DNA of 35,406 bases from Phycisphaerae bacterium. GTDB lineage: Bacteria; Planctomycetota; Phycisphaerae; Phycisphaerales; SM1A02. The notes below the pieces were generated by a model that was given only the letters and a program-made list of their open reading frames with translations, did not search any database and had not been told where the DNA came from. Location of the stretch: assembly GCA_002711415.1 (NCBI GenBank), contig PARI01000004.1:4698-40103 (forward strand), in the 5' to 3' direction. A program made the translations under genes and the position numbers. Positions 19,010 to 27,410 of the stretch are shown here, one piece after another; position 1 is the first letter of the stretch; every line of letters starts with the position of its first letter.

Positions 19010-20368
19010 ATGATTTCAACGATGAATAGCATACGCAACACTCGCCTGATCCTCCCGTTGGTGATGGCTTGCCTGCCTCTCCAGGCCTGCAACTCGACCA
19101 GCGGCCGTGTTAAAGACTCCTCGACGATCGCCTCCACCCTGGCGACCTCGGATGCCCGCACTCGTGCCTACAACGATCATGTCGTCGTGCTCTCCAGTGA
19201 ATGGATGGAGGGGCGTGTTCCTGGGAGCAGGGGGATCAGCCTGGCCGAGGAGTACATCGCCTGGAACTACCAGAGCAACGACCTGGAACCTGCTTTTGAC
19301 TCCGGTTCAAGTTACCGCCAGCAGTTCAAGCTTCGAAATCGCAGCACATTCAGTGGCCAGGGTGATTCCAAGGTCATCGATGCCTTCAACACTGGGGCGA
19401 TGATTCCTGGTTCTGGGGCACTGGCCGGCCAGTGGATCGTCGTGGGCGCTCATCACGATCACCTTGGCACAGGAACCTTCGGATCAAGGGGGACAGAAGG
19501 CAAGATCCATCCGGGGGCCGATGACAATGCCTCCGGCACCGCGGCGATCCTGCTGTTGGGGGAGCATCTCGGCAGCAGGCTTGCTGAACTTGGAGATGTC
19601 CCACGGAGGAGCATTCTCCTGATGACCTTCAGTGGTGAAGAATCCGGCCTCAACGGTTCGGCTCATTACGTGCAGCACCCGATTGCGCCGATCGAGGATC
19701 ACGTTCTGATGATCAATTTCGACATGATCGGGCGGATCGAGGACGGTCGGGTCAGCGTCACGGGAAGCAGCACGGGGCAAGGGCTTGATGAGATCCTTGC
19801 GACGGCTTCAGGCGACACGGTCCTGGAGATCGCCACCGATGGGGGACTCAGTTCAAGAAGCGATCACGCAAGCTTCCATGACAGGGGCGTTCCTGTTCTC
19901 TTCGTGATGGCCTCGAGTCTCAACGAGGACTACCACACTGAGCAAGACCAGGGTTGGAAGCTCAACAGGGTCGACGCGGCACGAACATCGCGATTCATCG
20001 AGGATGTCATCCTGCTCGCCGCGGTGCGGCCTGACCGATTTGAATTCTCGCGTTCGCAGATGGACAGGTCAGGCAGCAGCGGACCCGGCCTCTCCGAGAT
20101 CAAGGTGCGTTTCGGAATCAAGCCCGGCAACTACGCGGACCCGGTTGACGGGATCCTCGTCGGCGGAGTCTCTGCAGGCACATCGGCCGAGGAGGCCGGA
20201 CTCCAGGCCGGGGACAGGATGATTCTCTGGAACGAACAGCCCATCGTCGACATCGGGCAGTGGATGACTCTTCTTGCAGCGTGTGAGCCCGGCGATATCG
20301 TCGATGTCACCGTACTCAGGGATGGCGGCGAGGTGGTGATCCCGGTGAAGCTGAAGGCCAAGAACTAG
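19010..20368 (+). CDS. Lipoprotein M28-family metallopeptidase with C-terminal PDZ domain
   Basis: A 452-aa envelope peptidase. The N-terminus is a lipoprotein signal with lipobox LQAC (C27), so it is probably membrane-anchored. The M28 aminopeptidase-like catalytic domain shows all zinc-site motifs: GAHHDHLG near 146, HPGADDNASGTAA near 170, SGEESGLNGSAHY near 206, NFDMIGR, and SDHASFHDRGVPVLF for the last His. A PDZ domain fills the last ~90 residues (ILVGGVSAGTSAEEAGLQAG, then GDIVDVTVLRDGGEV), likely binding substrate C-termini or partners. An alternative ATG at 19022 gives a tidier signal peptide. No ribosome site is clear. It is divergent from sodN and convergent with a small lipoprotein gene. 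Substrates are unknown, probably peptides from protein breakdown. Confidence 0.9.
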   Translation: MISTMNSIRNTRLILPLVMACLPLQACNSTSGRVKDSSTIASTLATSDARTRAYNDHVVVLSSEWMEGRVPGSRGISLAEEYIAWNYQSNDLEPAFDSGSSYRQQFKLRNRSTFSGQGDSKVIDAFNTGAMIPGSGALAGQWIVVGAHHDHLGTGTFGSRGTEGKIHPGADDNASGTAAILLLGEHLGSRLAELGDVPRRSILLMTFSGEESGLNGSAHYVQHPIAPIEDHVLMINFDMIGRIEDGRVSVTGSSTGQGLDEILATASGDTVLEIATDGGLSSRSDHASFHDRGVPVLFVMASSLNEDYHTEQDQGWKLNRVDAARTSRFIEDVILLAAVRPDRFEFSRSQMDRSGSSGPGLSEIKVRFGIKPGNYADPVDGILVGGVSAGTSAEEAGLQAGDRMILWNEQPIVDIGQWMTLLAACEPGDIVDVTVLRDGGEVVIPVKLKAKN

Positions 20369-20374
20369 GACAGG

Positions 20375-20875
20375 TCACCGGCGGGCGATTCCGTTGAACA
20401 TCGCGTCCAGTTGCGAGCCAAGCAGGCGAGTCTCATCCTGCAAGCGTGGCAGGTGGGCCCTGGCCTGCGACATGGCTATTGATCGATCGCCGCGGACGCG
20501 TTGCCATGTGAAGGGCGAGTCCTCCAGTTCATCGATGTCGAAGATCTGGCCACTGTCAGCATCGAGGCAGTTGAACAAGAGAAGCGATGTCTGGTTGTCG
20601 GCCCTGTTTCTTCGGTCGTTCCATTGCTGCGTCAGGTGGCACGGGCCAGCATTCTGCCGCTTCGAATCCAGTCCAGCCATCTCGACATCGAGCTCGTCGA
20701 GCCTTTCTAGCAGTTCCTTCAACTGGAGTGTGAGTTCATGCCGTTCCTTGATATCGATTTCAGAGTGGATCTGTTGTTCAGATGCATGGGTGCTTGAGAT
20801 CGAATCATTGCACCCGGCCAAGCACAGGAACAGGCACAGGCTGCTTGCCGATTGGAGGAGTCTCGTCTTGTTCAT
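20375..20875 (-). CDS. Small lipoprotein with a coiled-coil segment, unknown function
   Basis: A 166-aa predicted lipoprotein. MNKTRLLQSASSLCLFLCLAG is followed by C (lipobox LAGC). Residues ~40-80 (EIDIKERHELTLQLKELLER, then LDELDVEMAGLDSKRQ) are heptad-like and likely coiled coil. The C-terminal part contains two more Cys and ends in a basic helix. The start was placed at the ATG giving the lipoprotein signal; the open frame further upstream overlaps the mntR promoter and has no coding features. It is divergent from mntR and convergent with the M28 peptidase gene (6-base gap). I do not recognise a family. Confidence 0.75.
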   Translation of the reverse strand: MNKTRLLQSASSLCLFLCLAGCNDSISSTHASEQQIHSEIDIKERHELTLQLKELLERLDELDVEMAGLDSKRQNAGPCHLTQQWNDRRNRADNQTSLLLFNCLDADSGQIFDIDELEDSPFTWQRVRGDRSIAMSQARAHLPRLQDETRLLGSQLDAMFNGIARR

Positions 20876-21054
20876 CTCGTGGGGGTTCCTCGGGCGACCC
20901 AGTGTGGGGAGGTCACCATCAACTATTCTATTCAGCACCCAGGTATGACAAACGGAAAATTCGAATTCGTTCATTGAGAATCGATTCCTTGATTGCCCGG
21001 TCCAGACACCTCCTGTAGCTTGGAGAGGCCACTGTCGCAGCTCAAGGAGTGCAG

Positions 21055-21498
21055 ATGGATACCAATCCACAGGATCCCCACTCAGTCAAGCGTGCCATCC
21101 ATCATGATCGAGTCAGGAAGGATCATGCCCAGGAGACTGCCCAGGACTATGTCGAGGCGATCGCTGAACTGACTTATGAGAATGGTGTTGCAAGAGTAGG
21201 GGCACTGGCAGACTACTTCGGTGTCAGTCACGTCACCGTCAGCAAGACGATTTCAAGACTCCAGCGGGATGGCCTTGTCATCACCAGGAAGTGGCATCCG
21301 GTCGAGTTGACCGAAGCTGGGCTGAAGCTGGCTCGTCAGTCCAAGAAGCGACACGAGATCGTCCTGGCCTTCCTGCGAAGCCTCGGGATCGACGAGGAGA
21401 CGGCCCAGCATGATGCCGAAGGCATCGAGCATCATGTCAGTCCCAAGACGCTCGAGGTCTTCAGCCGGTTGACAAGGGAGCGAGGCGGCCGTGATTGA
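21055..21498 (+). CDS. mntR: Manganese-responsive transcriptional regulator MntR (DtxR family)
   Basis: A 147-aa DNA-binding regulator that represses or activates metal-transport genes when Mn(II) is bound. The winged helix is at about 45-90 (LADYFGVSHVTVSKTISRLQ), followed by the dimerisation/metal domain ending DAEGIEHHVSPKTLEVF, very close to E. coli MntR. All six Bacillus MntR ligands have counterparts: D31, E34, H100, E122, E125 and H126. There is no SH3-like third domain, as expected for MntR. AAGGAG sits just before the ATG at 21055; the GTG at 21049 would overlap that site. It overlaps the next gene by 8 bases. Likely targets are this operon and the metal ABC operon at 5.4-9.9 kb, though no shared operator was found by eye. 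Confidence 0.92.
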   Translation: MDTNPQDPHSVKRAIHHDRVRKDHAQETAQDYVEAIAELTYENGVARVGALADYFGVSHVTVSKTISRLQRDGLVITRKWHPVELTEAGLKLARQSKKRHEIVLAFLRSLGIDEETAQHDAEGIEHHVSPKTLEVFSRLTRERGGRD

Positions 21499-22096
21499 CA
21501 CCAGCAAGGCGTGGGTCATCGCCGATACGCACTTCGGTCATGCCGAGGCCATTGGCAAGTTCAACAGGCCGTATGAGGATGCGAGCCAGATGGATCAGGC
21601 GATCCTCGGCTCGATCAATCAGCATGTCATGCCCGAGGACACCCTCTACCATCTCGGCGATTTCGTCGGGCCGATGACAGGCCCTGGCGAGCAGACAGCG
21701 TACGCCCACCGACTGCGTGAACAGATCCGATGTGAACGGATCATTCTCGTCCGTGGGAATCATGATCCCGGGAACGACCAGTTCAAGGCCCTCTTCGCCG
21801 AGACGCACAAGGTCTTCAGCCTGAAGGGTTGGTCAGGTGGCGGCCATAGGATCGTGATGAGCCATTATCCGTTCCGCCGCTGGCAGGGGGATCGCAGCGG
21901 ATCGATGCACCTGTTCGGCCATGTCCATGGCCAGCTCGACGAGGTCTCCAGATCGTGCGATGTCGGGATCGACTGCTGGTCGTACGGTCCGATCAGGCTT
22001 GATCCGCTGCTGAGAATGCTCGACGAGCAGGACATTCCCGCGTTCGAACCGTACACTCGCCGGCAGCCGATGCGTAACGGCATGGAAGGAGCCTGA
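21491..22096 (+). CDS. Calcineurin-like metallophosphoesterase
   Basis: A 201-aa phosphoesterase with all five motifs of the fold: ADTHFGH (D and H), YHLGDFV, VRGNHD, MSHYP and FGHVHG, which together bind two metal ions, commonly Mn. The family cleaves phosphodiesters or phosphomonoesters; its members of this size are mostly uncharacterised. It starts with GTG inside the end of mntR (8-base overlap), with GAGG upstream, so translation is coupled to mntR. The CDF transporter starts one base after its stop. The link to Mn control suggests an Mn-dependent or Mn-regulated enzyme, but the substrate is unknown. Confidence 0.88.
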   Translation: MIDTSKAWVIADTHFGHAEAIGKFNRPYEDASQMDQAILGSINQHVMPEDTLYHLGDFVGPMTGPGEQTAYAHRLREQIRCERIILVRGNHDPGNDQFKALFAETHKVFSLKGWSGGGHRIVMSHYPFRRWQGDRSGSMHLFGHVHGQLDEVSRSCDVGIDCWSYGPIRLDPLLRMLDEQDIPAFEPYTRRQPMRNGMEGA

Positions 22097-22097
22097 C

Positions 22098-23036
22098 ATG
22101 GCCGCATCAGGAAGCAAGCTCGTGATCATGGCCGCCCTGATCGGCAATGGTCTCATTTCGATCACCAAGTTCATTGCTGCAGGGATCACCGGCAGTTCGG
22201 CGATGCTCGCAGAAGGCATCCACTCGGTCGTCGATACCGGCAACCAGGTCCTGCTGCTGCATGGACTCAGGCGATCCGCGTTGCCACCTGATCGAAGGTA
22301 TCCGTTCGGCCATGGGCGGGAGATCTACTTCTGGAGCTTCGTCGTCGCGATACTCATCTTCGCCGTCGGCTCCGGCATCACCCTCTACGAGGGAATCTCT
22401 CACCTGAGAGATCCCAGGCCCATCGAGAAGCCGATCGTCAACTACATCGTGCTCGGGCTCGCAATCGTGTTCGAGTCCTTTGCCTGGTACTTCGCCTTCC
22501 GCGAGGTCGGCCGCATCAAGGGCAAGCGTGGTTACCTCAGGGCGGTCAAGGATGGCAAGGATCCAAGTCTCTTCGTCGTCCTCTTCGAGGATACCGCGGC
22601 GATGCTCGGGCTCTTCGTCGCACTCGGCGGACTCATACTCGTCCAGGTGACCGGCATGCCCATCTTCGACGGGATCAGTTCCATCCTGATCTCCGTGATC
22701 CTTGCGGTGACGGCGATCTGGCTGGCCATCGAGACCAAGAGCCTGCTCATCGGCGAGGCGGCCGATCCGGAAACGGTCGATGCGCTGCGTGAGATGGTGG
22801 GGGCCACGGACGGGATCGACAGCGTGCATGAGATCTTCACCATGCACAACGGTCCCGAGGACATCCTGGTCACGATCAGCGTCGACTTCAAGGATGATCT
22901 CGTCGCAGGGCAACTCGAGAAGACCATCGGATCGCTGGAGGACTCCATCAGGTCCCGCTACCCGGCGATCAAGCGCATCTTCATCGAGGGCGAGGCCTTC
23001 TGCAGGCCGCTGCCGCCGCCACCGGGCGAGTCCTGA
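22098..23036 (+). CDS. Cation diffusion facilitator (CDF) family metal exporter
   Basis: A 312-aa protein with six transmembrane helices and a cytoplasmic C-terminal domain. The TM2 site is AEGIHSVVDT (H42, D46). In TM5 the usual HxxxD is replaced by FEDTAAMLG, a pattern I associate with the SLC30A9-like branch, which departs from the Zn-type YiiP site. The sequence YPFGHGREIYFWSF between TM2 and TM3 is typical of that branch. The C-terminal domain (VHEIFTMHNGPEDILVTISV) ends in a Pro-rich tail. It is the third gene of the mntR operon, with AAGGAG 6 bases before the ATG, so Mn(II) export is the simplest hypothesis; Zn or Fe cannot be excluded. Its stop abuts the arginase stop (TGATCA). Confidence 0.9.
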   Translation: MAASGSKLVIMAALIGNGLISITKFIAAGITGSSAMLAEGIHSVVDTGNQVLLLHGLRRSALPPDRRYPFGHGREIYFWSFVVAILIFAVGSGITLYEGISHLRDPRPIEKPIVNYIVLGLAIVFESFAWYFAFREVGRIKGKRGYLRAVKDGKDPSLFVVLFEDTAAMLGLFVALGGLILVQVTGMPIFDGISSILISVILAVTAIWLAIETKSLLIGEAADPETVDALREMVGATDGIDSVHEIFTMHNGPEDILVTISVDFKDDLVAGQLEKTIGSLEDSIRSRYPAIKRIFIEGEAFCRPLPPPPGES

Positions 23037-23972
23037 TCACGACCGGCCAGAAGCTCGTTCGGTGATCGAGTGGGCGATCATCCGGATGACCTCGATGGTC
23101 GATCCGAGGGTCATGTCGTCCCGGTCGTTGATCGGATTGAACTCGACGACGTCGACACCGATCAGGCCGTCATGGGAGGAGATCTGCCGGACGGCGTCCA
23201 GGACGACATCGAGTTTCGGCCCGCCATGAACCGCCGTGTCCACACCAGGGGCGTCGCTCGGGTCGATCACGTCGACGTCGAATGAGAGGGCGAAGCTGGA
23301 GGTCCCCGCGGTGGCTCGCTCGGTCGCCTTGCCGACCGAATGGACGACACCGTCGGACTTGATGTGATCGTGGGTCACGTGAAGCATCTGGCCACTGTCC
23401 ATGTGCCTCTGCTCGCCGGCGTCCATGTCCCTGGGTGCGAGGAATGCCGCCTGGTGCCTGTGGTAGATACCGTCGGTGCCGACAACCTCGCTCAGGCCGG
23501 GCACCTTCCATCCCAGCAGCGCGGCTCCGCTCATTCCATGGAGATTTCCAGTCGGTGTCGTCTCGGCGGTGTTGAGGTCGGCGTGGGCGTCGAACCAGAG
23601 AAGCCCGGGGGCGTCCCGGTCCTGCAGGCGTCGTGCTGCGGCGATGCCGGCAAGGGATCCTGCGGCCAGTGAATGATCTCCTCCGATGGTGATCGGGAAA
23701 CCGCCGGACTGGATGGAGTCCATCGTGAGTCGCCTCGCCTGGTGACACGCCCTGGTGGTCGCTTCCAGGATGCCCTGGTCGATCGCGCCTTCGGCCTGCT
23801 CGGTTCGATCGACATGGTCGACGTCCACATCCCCCAGGTCTCTGACCTGGTGACCATCCGAGAGCAGCATCGACACGAGGCCGGCATCCCGCAGCGCCAC
23901 GGGAGCCTCCCGGGTGCCGTGATGACCGCCACCCATGCCTATCGGTACACCTATCAGGTCGAATCGAACCAT
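23037..23972 (-). CDS. rocF: Arginase (ureohydrolase family)
   Basis: A 311-aa binuclear Mn enzyme, most likely hydrolysing arginine to ornithine and urea. Metal ligands are visible: H100 (GGDHS), D128, H130 and D132 (WFDAHADLNT), D232 and D234 (SFDVDVIDP). TGNLHGM and VEFNP are the usual substrate-region motifs and favour arginase over agmatinase. Compared with Bacillus arginase, the region ~165-215 (around HRHQAAFLAP and SGQMLHV) looks unusual. The ATG at 23972 has AAGGGA 8 bases upstream; a GTG 6 bases earlier is too close to it. It is convergent with the CDF gene without a gap. The co-location of an Mn enzyme with the mntR operon may be regulatory or chance. Confidence 0.92.
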   Translation of the reverse strand: MVRFDLIGVPIGMGGGHHGTREAPVALRDAGLVSMLLSDGHQVRDLGDVDVDHVDRTEQAEGAIDQGILEATTRACHQARRLTMDSIQSGGFPITIGGDHSLAAGSLAGIAAARRLQDRDAPGLLWFDAHADLNTAETTPTGNLHGMSGAALLGWKVPGLSEVVGTDGIYHRHQAAFLAPRDMDAGEQRHMDSGQMLHVTHDHIKSDGVVHSVGKATERATAGTSSFALSFDVDVIDPSDAPGVDTAVHGGPKLDVVLDAVRQISSHDGLIGVDVVEFNPINDRDDMTLGSTIEVIRMIAHSITERASGRS

Positions 23973-24051
23973 GAACACTGTCCCTTGCTACTTCGTGATG
24001 ATCGCTGTGGTACTGCAGCTGTCATCGAGACTGACTTGGAGCGATTGAGAA

Positions 24052-24069
24052 GGACCATCTGCATGGTCC
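24052..24069 (-). terminator. Weak hairpin terminator
   Basis: GGACCAT (24052-24058) and ATGGTCC (24063-24069) form a 7-bp stem with a 4-base loop, followed on the - strand by TTCTC. It lies just after the stop of the secreted-protein gene ending at 24095. The T tract is poor. Confidence 0.35.
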
Positions 24070-24094
24070 GCCTGTCATGAACTCGTCGTCGTAT

Positions 24095-25483
24095 TCAGCA
24101 ACTGTCGCCCCACGCGCCGAGCAGTGCGCCCAGATCCTCGCCGTTGGTCGTCTGATCGCCGGTAAGATCTCCATCAGGAGTGCCCCAGGCTCCCAGCAGG
24201 GCGCCGAGATCCTGGCCATCGACCACGCAGTCGCCGTTGAGGTCGCCCGGAAGTGACGGAACGGCCGTCTCCGGAACGATGGCTTCGAACGTGAGGAAGC
24301 CTCCCGCGGTGTGGAGGCCGACGGTGATGTCGCCGGAGACAGGCGGTGCAGTCGAATCAAACCAGAACGTGTTGAGCATGCCCCAGCGAAGTGCGTTGGC
24401 GAGCGGGTTGGTGAACCATGATTCGGTCGTCCAGAGGATCGAATCCGAACCTTCCGTCATGCTCCAGGTGTCCGTGTCATACGGTTCGCCCGAATGATGA
24501 GGTTCGAGGTTGTGCCCGATGTTGGAGAGGTTGAGCCCGCTCTTGTCGATGCTGAGACTCCTGATGTTCCTGTGAACCGTCTGGTTGTAGAGGTGGTAGG
24601 TGTAGCGGTACGTGCCATCGGGATTGTCCCGGACGGTCACGGCCACGGAGAACCGGCCGCTGTTTCTCACGTCTACATGGGTGAGAAACGCATCCTCGTC
24701 CAACTGCTTGACCAGTTCAGCCGGGTTGATCATCTGGAGCGTCGGTCCGGTGAGGGAGAGGTTGTATCCGCCGGAGGTGAACGAGCCGACGCTGATCTCC
24801 CTGAGCGAGGTGTTGTTGTCATCGTTGCCCGCTGTCGCATCCTCCACGTGGACGTAGATGCCCTCGCCGAAGTACAGCGCGTCCGGGTGCAGCGTGGGGT
24901 TCAGGTCCTCGTTCTCGACCTGCAATCTCCTTGACAGTCCATTGATGACCGGTGCGGACGAGAACGGATAGGGGAAGTGGCCAGTGTGCGGAGTGACGGG
25001 TGATCTCGGCCCGAGGCCACCTTGTTCGCCGTTGAGAAACGAACTGTACGGATCCGAACATCCGATTCCCAGCGCATCATCACATCCGCCACCGGACGGA
25101 GTGCAGGGACCGCATAGGTTCTCCTGGAGAGCGCAGAATCCATGCTTGCAGTGACTCATTCCGATCTGGTGAAGCTGTCCATTCTCCCAGCGGTAGATGT
25201 TCTGGGGGATGACCGGGTGGACGTTGGTACCAGCAACCCACGAAAGCTCCTCGTCACCGATGTTGCAGCTGGTCGTGCCGATCGAGTACGAGGTCACGCC
25301 AAGTGATGAGGACCATCGAGTGATCCCATTGAGTGAACCGACGATGACATCGGCTCCGATCAATCCACCTTCCTCGTCACCGCCTCCACGGGCGTCACCG
25401 GCCGACAACGAGTGCATGTGGCCCAGGCCCAGGGCGAGGGTGACCAGTGAGAGTGTCGAGACGAATTTGATCGTGCGTTTCAT
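24095..25483 (-). CDS. Secreted protein of a planctomycete family of unknown function, with dockerin-like C-terminal repeats (paralogue B)
   Basis: A 462-aa protein with a Sec signal peptide (MKRTIKFVSTLSLVTLALGL). The body shows GADVIVGSLNGITRW, SYSIGTTSCNIGD, HPVIPQNIYRWENGQL, a Cys cluster CKHGFCALQENLCGPC, LGIGCSDPYSS, LGPRSPVTPHTG and ALYFGEGIYVHVEDA. I have a general memory of similar proteins in planctomycete genomes, but no known activity. The last ~50 residues hold two copies of a Ca-binding-like repeat (GDLNGD...DGQDLGALLGAW and GDLTGD...GEDLGALLGAW), resembling half-dockerins. The ATG has AAAGGA upstream. It lies directly downstream of its paralogue, separated by that gene's terminator, so it probably has its own promoter. 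Confidence 0.85.
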   Translation of the reverse strand: MKRTIKFVSTLSLVTLALGLGHMHSLSAGDARGGGDEEGGLIGADVIVGSLNGITRWSSSLGVTSYSIGTTSCNIGDEELSWVAGTNVHPVIPQNIYRWENGQLHQIGMSHCKHGFCALQENLCGPCTPSGGGCDDALGIGCSDPYSSFLNGEQGGLGPRSPVTPHTGHFPYPFSSAPVINGLSRRLQVENEDLNPTLHPDALYFGEGIYVHVEDATAGNDDNNTSLREISVGSFTSGGYNLSLTGPTLQMINPAELVKQLDEDAFLTHVDVRNSGRFSVAVTVRDNPDGTYRYTYHLYNQTVHRNIRSLSIDKSGLNLSNIGHNLEPHHSGEPYDTDTWSMTEGSDSILWTTESWFTNPLANALRWGMLNTFWFDSTAPPVSGDITVGLHTAGGFLTFEAIVPETAVPSLPGDLNGDCVVDGQDLGALLGAWGTPDGDLTGDQTTNGEDLGALLGAWGDSC

Positions 25484-25626
25484 TCCGGTCCTTTCTGGTG
25501 ATCGGTACGACAGGCCATGCCATTCTGGATCGATGTCTGGGTCTTCTATTGTGTCCCGAATCCGAACGGAAGCAAGGCACGAGGCATCAAGGGCTCATTA
25601 TGGCCCATTGCCGGCCCATGCGTGAT

Positions 25627-25662
25627 AAAAAGGCGACGACGGATCAGGGACCCGTCGTCGCC
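25627..25662 (-). terminator. Strong rho-independent terminator
   Basis: Perfect 11-bp stem GGCGACGACGG (25632-25642) / CCGTCGTCGCC (25652-25662), followed on the - strand by TTTTTATC. It lies 33 bases after the stop of the secreted-protein gene ending at 25695 and separates the two paralogues. Confidence 0.85.
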
Positions 25663-25694
25663 AGGCATTCGATGTGATTTGAAGATGAAGTTGG

Positions 25695-27092
25695 TCAGCA
25701 GTTGCTTCCCCAGGCGCCCAGGACGATGCCCAGGTCCTCTCCATCGGTCTTGCCATCATTGTTGAGATCGCCTCCATCAGTGCCCCAGGCGCCCAGCAGG
25801 AGACCGAGGTCCTTCCCGTCGACGATGCAGTCGTTGTTGAGGTCGCCCGGGATCGATGGGGCAGGTTCTCCGGGAACGACACCCTGGATCGTGATCGAGC
25901 CGCCGCCCTCGAAGTACCCGAGGACCATGCTGCCACCGACTGGAAGGCCTGGAGCATCGAACCAGAACGTGTTCATCATGCCCCATCGCAACGCATTGAA
26001 GTTAGGGTTGTTGAACCATGATCCAGTCGACCATCCGATCAGGGTGTTGGTGGTGATCTCCGACCAGTTGACCTCGTCATAGTTCTCGCCAGAGTGCTGC
26101 TCGAGGTGAGACTTGCCAATGTTGGACACGAGCGACGTGTTGGTCACAACCGAGAGTGAGCGGAAGCCCCTGGCCACGTTCTGGTTGTAGAGGTGGTAGG
26201 TGTACCGGTACGTTCCGTCCTGATTGGGGCGAACGGTCAGTGCGACGGTCGCACGTCCGTCTCCCGGGATCTGGACATGGAACACGTAGGCGTCAGGATC
26301 AAGTTCCCTGATCAGTTCGGCCGGATTGACCATCTGGTAGGTCGTGCCAACAAGGCTCAGGTTGTAGCCGCCTGATGAGAATGAGCCCACTCCGAGTTCG
26401 CGGACCGATGAATTGTTGTTGCCATTGCCTGCCGCGGCATCCTCGACATGGATGTAGAGTCCTTCTCCGAAGTAGCGGGCATCCGGATGCAGGGTCGGGT
26501 TGAACTCATCATTGTCCACCTGGATTCTCCGTGAGAGTCCGTCCTGGATCGGCTCGGCGGTGAAGGGATAGTCGAACACGCCGGTGTGTGGATTGACCTC
26601 TGATCGAGGCCCGAGATTGGCCTGTTCGCCGTTCCACCACGAGTTGTACGGATCCGAACAACCGATGCCGAGGCTGTCCACGCATCCATTGCCGGTCGGG
26701 CTGCATGGTCCGCAGAGACTCTGCTGCAGTGCGCAGAAGCCGTGCTTGCAGAAGCTCATGCCGATCTGGATGAGCTGGCCGTCCTCCCATCGGTACATGT
26801 TCTGTGGAATCACGGGGTGAAGCATGTTTTCGGACTCCCAGGACAGTACCTGGTCGCCGATGTTGCAACTGGTGGTTCCAAGTGAATACGAGCTGGTGCC
26901 GTTGGACGAAGACCACTTCTGGACTCCGTTGATCGAGCCCACGATCACATCAGCTCCGATCAACTGTCCGCTCCTGTTCCCGCCTCCGCCCCGTGTACGA
27001 TCCTGTCCTGCGGTTGCCGAGTGAATCTGTCCGAGTCCGACGGCTGCGCCGCCCAGCGCGAGTACGCCGAGATATATTGGTGCCTTGTTCAT
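25695..27092 (-). CDS. Secreted protein of a planctomycete family of unknown function, with dockerin-like C-terminal repeats (paralogue A)
   Basis: A 465-aa product that aligns by eye over its whole length with the next gene (24095-25483). Shared segments include GADVIVGS, IGTTSCNIGD, HPVIPQN, CKHGFCALQ, LGIGCSDPY, NPTLHPDA and YFGEG. The signal peptide (MNKAPIYLGVLALGGAAVGL) is followed by a Gly/Arg-rich stretch (DRTRGGGGNRSG). The C-terminus has two dockerin-like repeats (GDLNNDC..DGKDLGLLLGAW, GDLNNDG..DGEDLGIVLGAW). The start was placed at the second Met of the open frame, which has AGGAG upstream and begins the signal peptide. It is divergent from the small ribbon-helix-helix-like gene. 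The pair is a local tandem duplication; the role is unknown, probably a cell-surface or extracellular structure. Confidence 0.85.
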   Translation of the reverse strand: MNKAPIYLGVLALGGAAVGLGQIHSATAGQDRTRGGGGNRSGQLIGADVIVGSINGVQKWSSSNGTSSYSLGTTSCNIGDQVLSWESENMLHPVIPQNMYRWEDGQLIQIGMSFCKHGFCALQQSLCGPCSPTGNGCVDSLGIGCSDPYNSWWNGEQANLGPRSEVNPHTGVFDYPFTAEPIQDGLSRRIQVDNDEFNPTLHPDARYFGEGLYIHVEDAAAGNGNNNSSVRELGVGSFSSGGYNLSLVGTTYQMVNPAELIRELDPDAYVFHVQIPGDGRATVALTVRPNQDGTYRYTYHLYNQNVARGFRSLSVVTNTSLVSNIGKSHLEQHSGENYDEVNWSEITTNTLIGWSTGSWFNNPNFNALRWGMMNTFWFDAPGLPVGGSMVLGYFEGGGSITIQGVVPGEPAPSIPGDLNNDCIVDGKDLGLLLGAWGTDGGDLNNDGKTDGEDLGIVLGAWGSNC

Positions 27093-27224
27093 GTGCTTGG
27101 TGCTCCTGGGTCCTGGTGCCTTGAAAACAGTCCCCCCATGAACACTCCGCAATTGAGCGTATGATCTCTCAACAGCAGATTGCCTAAATTTCCAAAATTA
27201 GCCTTAGGGCCACCAGGAGCAGCC

Positions 27225-27410
27225 ATGCCGAACAATGACGAACATCCAATCGAGTTGAACCAGTCGCATGTCGAGTGGCTCGACGAGATGGTCCAATCAC
27301 ATGGACTCCCTGACCGATCGAAGGCGATCAGGTGCCTGCTGAATTTCGCACGGGAACGAACCGATCTCGAATCCGAGATCTTCGATGAGATCCGCTGTCC
27401 TGACTGCTAG
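27225..27410 (+). CDS. Small ribbon-helix-helix-like protein with C-terminal CxxC
   Basis: A 61-aa protein. Residues ~8-40 (HPIELNQSHVEWLDEMVQSH, then GLPDRSKAIRCLLNFA) fit the strand-helix-turn-helix pattern of CopG/Arc-type ribbon-helix-helix DNA-binding proteins. The last residues (IFDEIRCPDC) carry a CxxC that could bind a metal or be redox-active. AGGAG precedes the ATG; the longer open frame adds 15 residues without coding character. It is a single gene, divergent from the secreted paralogue A and convergent with the M14 peptidase gene, with which it shares the stop sequence CTAG. No toxin partner is adjacent, so it is more likely a solitary regulator than an antitoxin. Confidence 0.7.
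   Translation: MPNNDEHPIELNQSHVEWLDEMVQSHGLPDRSKAIRCLLNFARERTDLESEIFDEIRCPDC

Noticed and set aside
24095-27092. Mobile element or recent transposition as the source of the tandem paralogues
   Set aside because: No transposase, terminal repeats or target-site duplication seen; a simple tandem duplication suffices.
27225-27410. Antitoxin of a toxin-antitoxin pair
   Set aside because: No toxin-like small gene is adjacent on the same strand; the protein stands alone.
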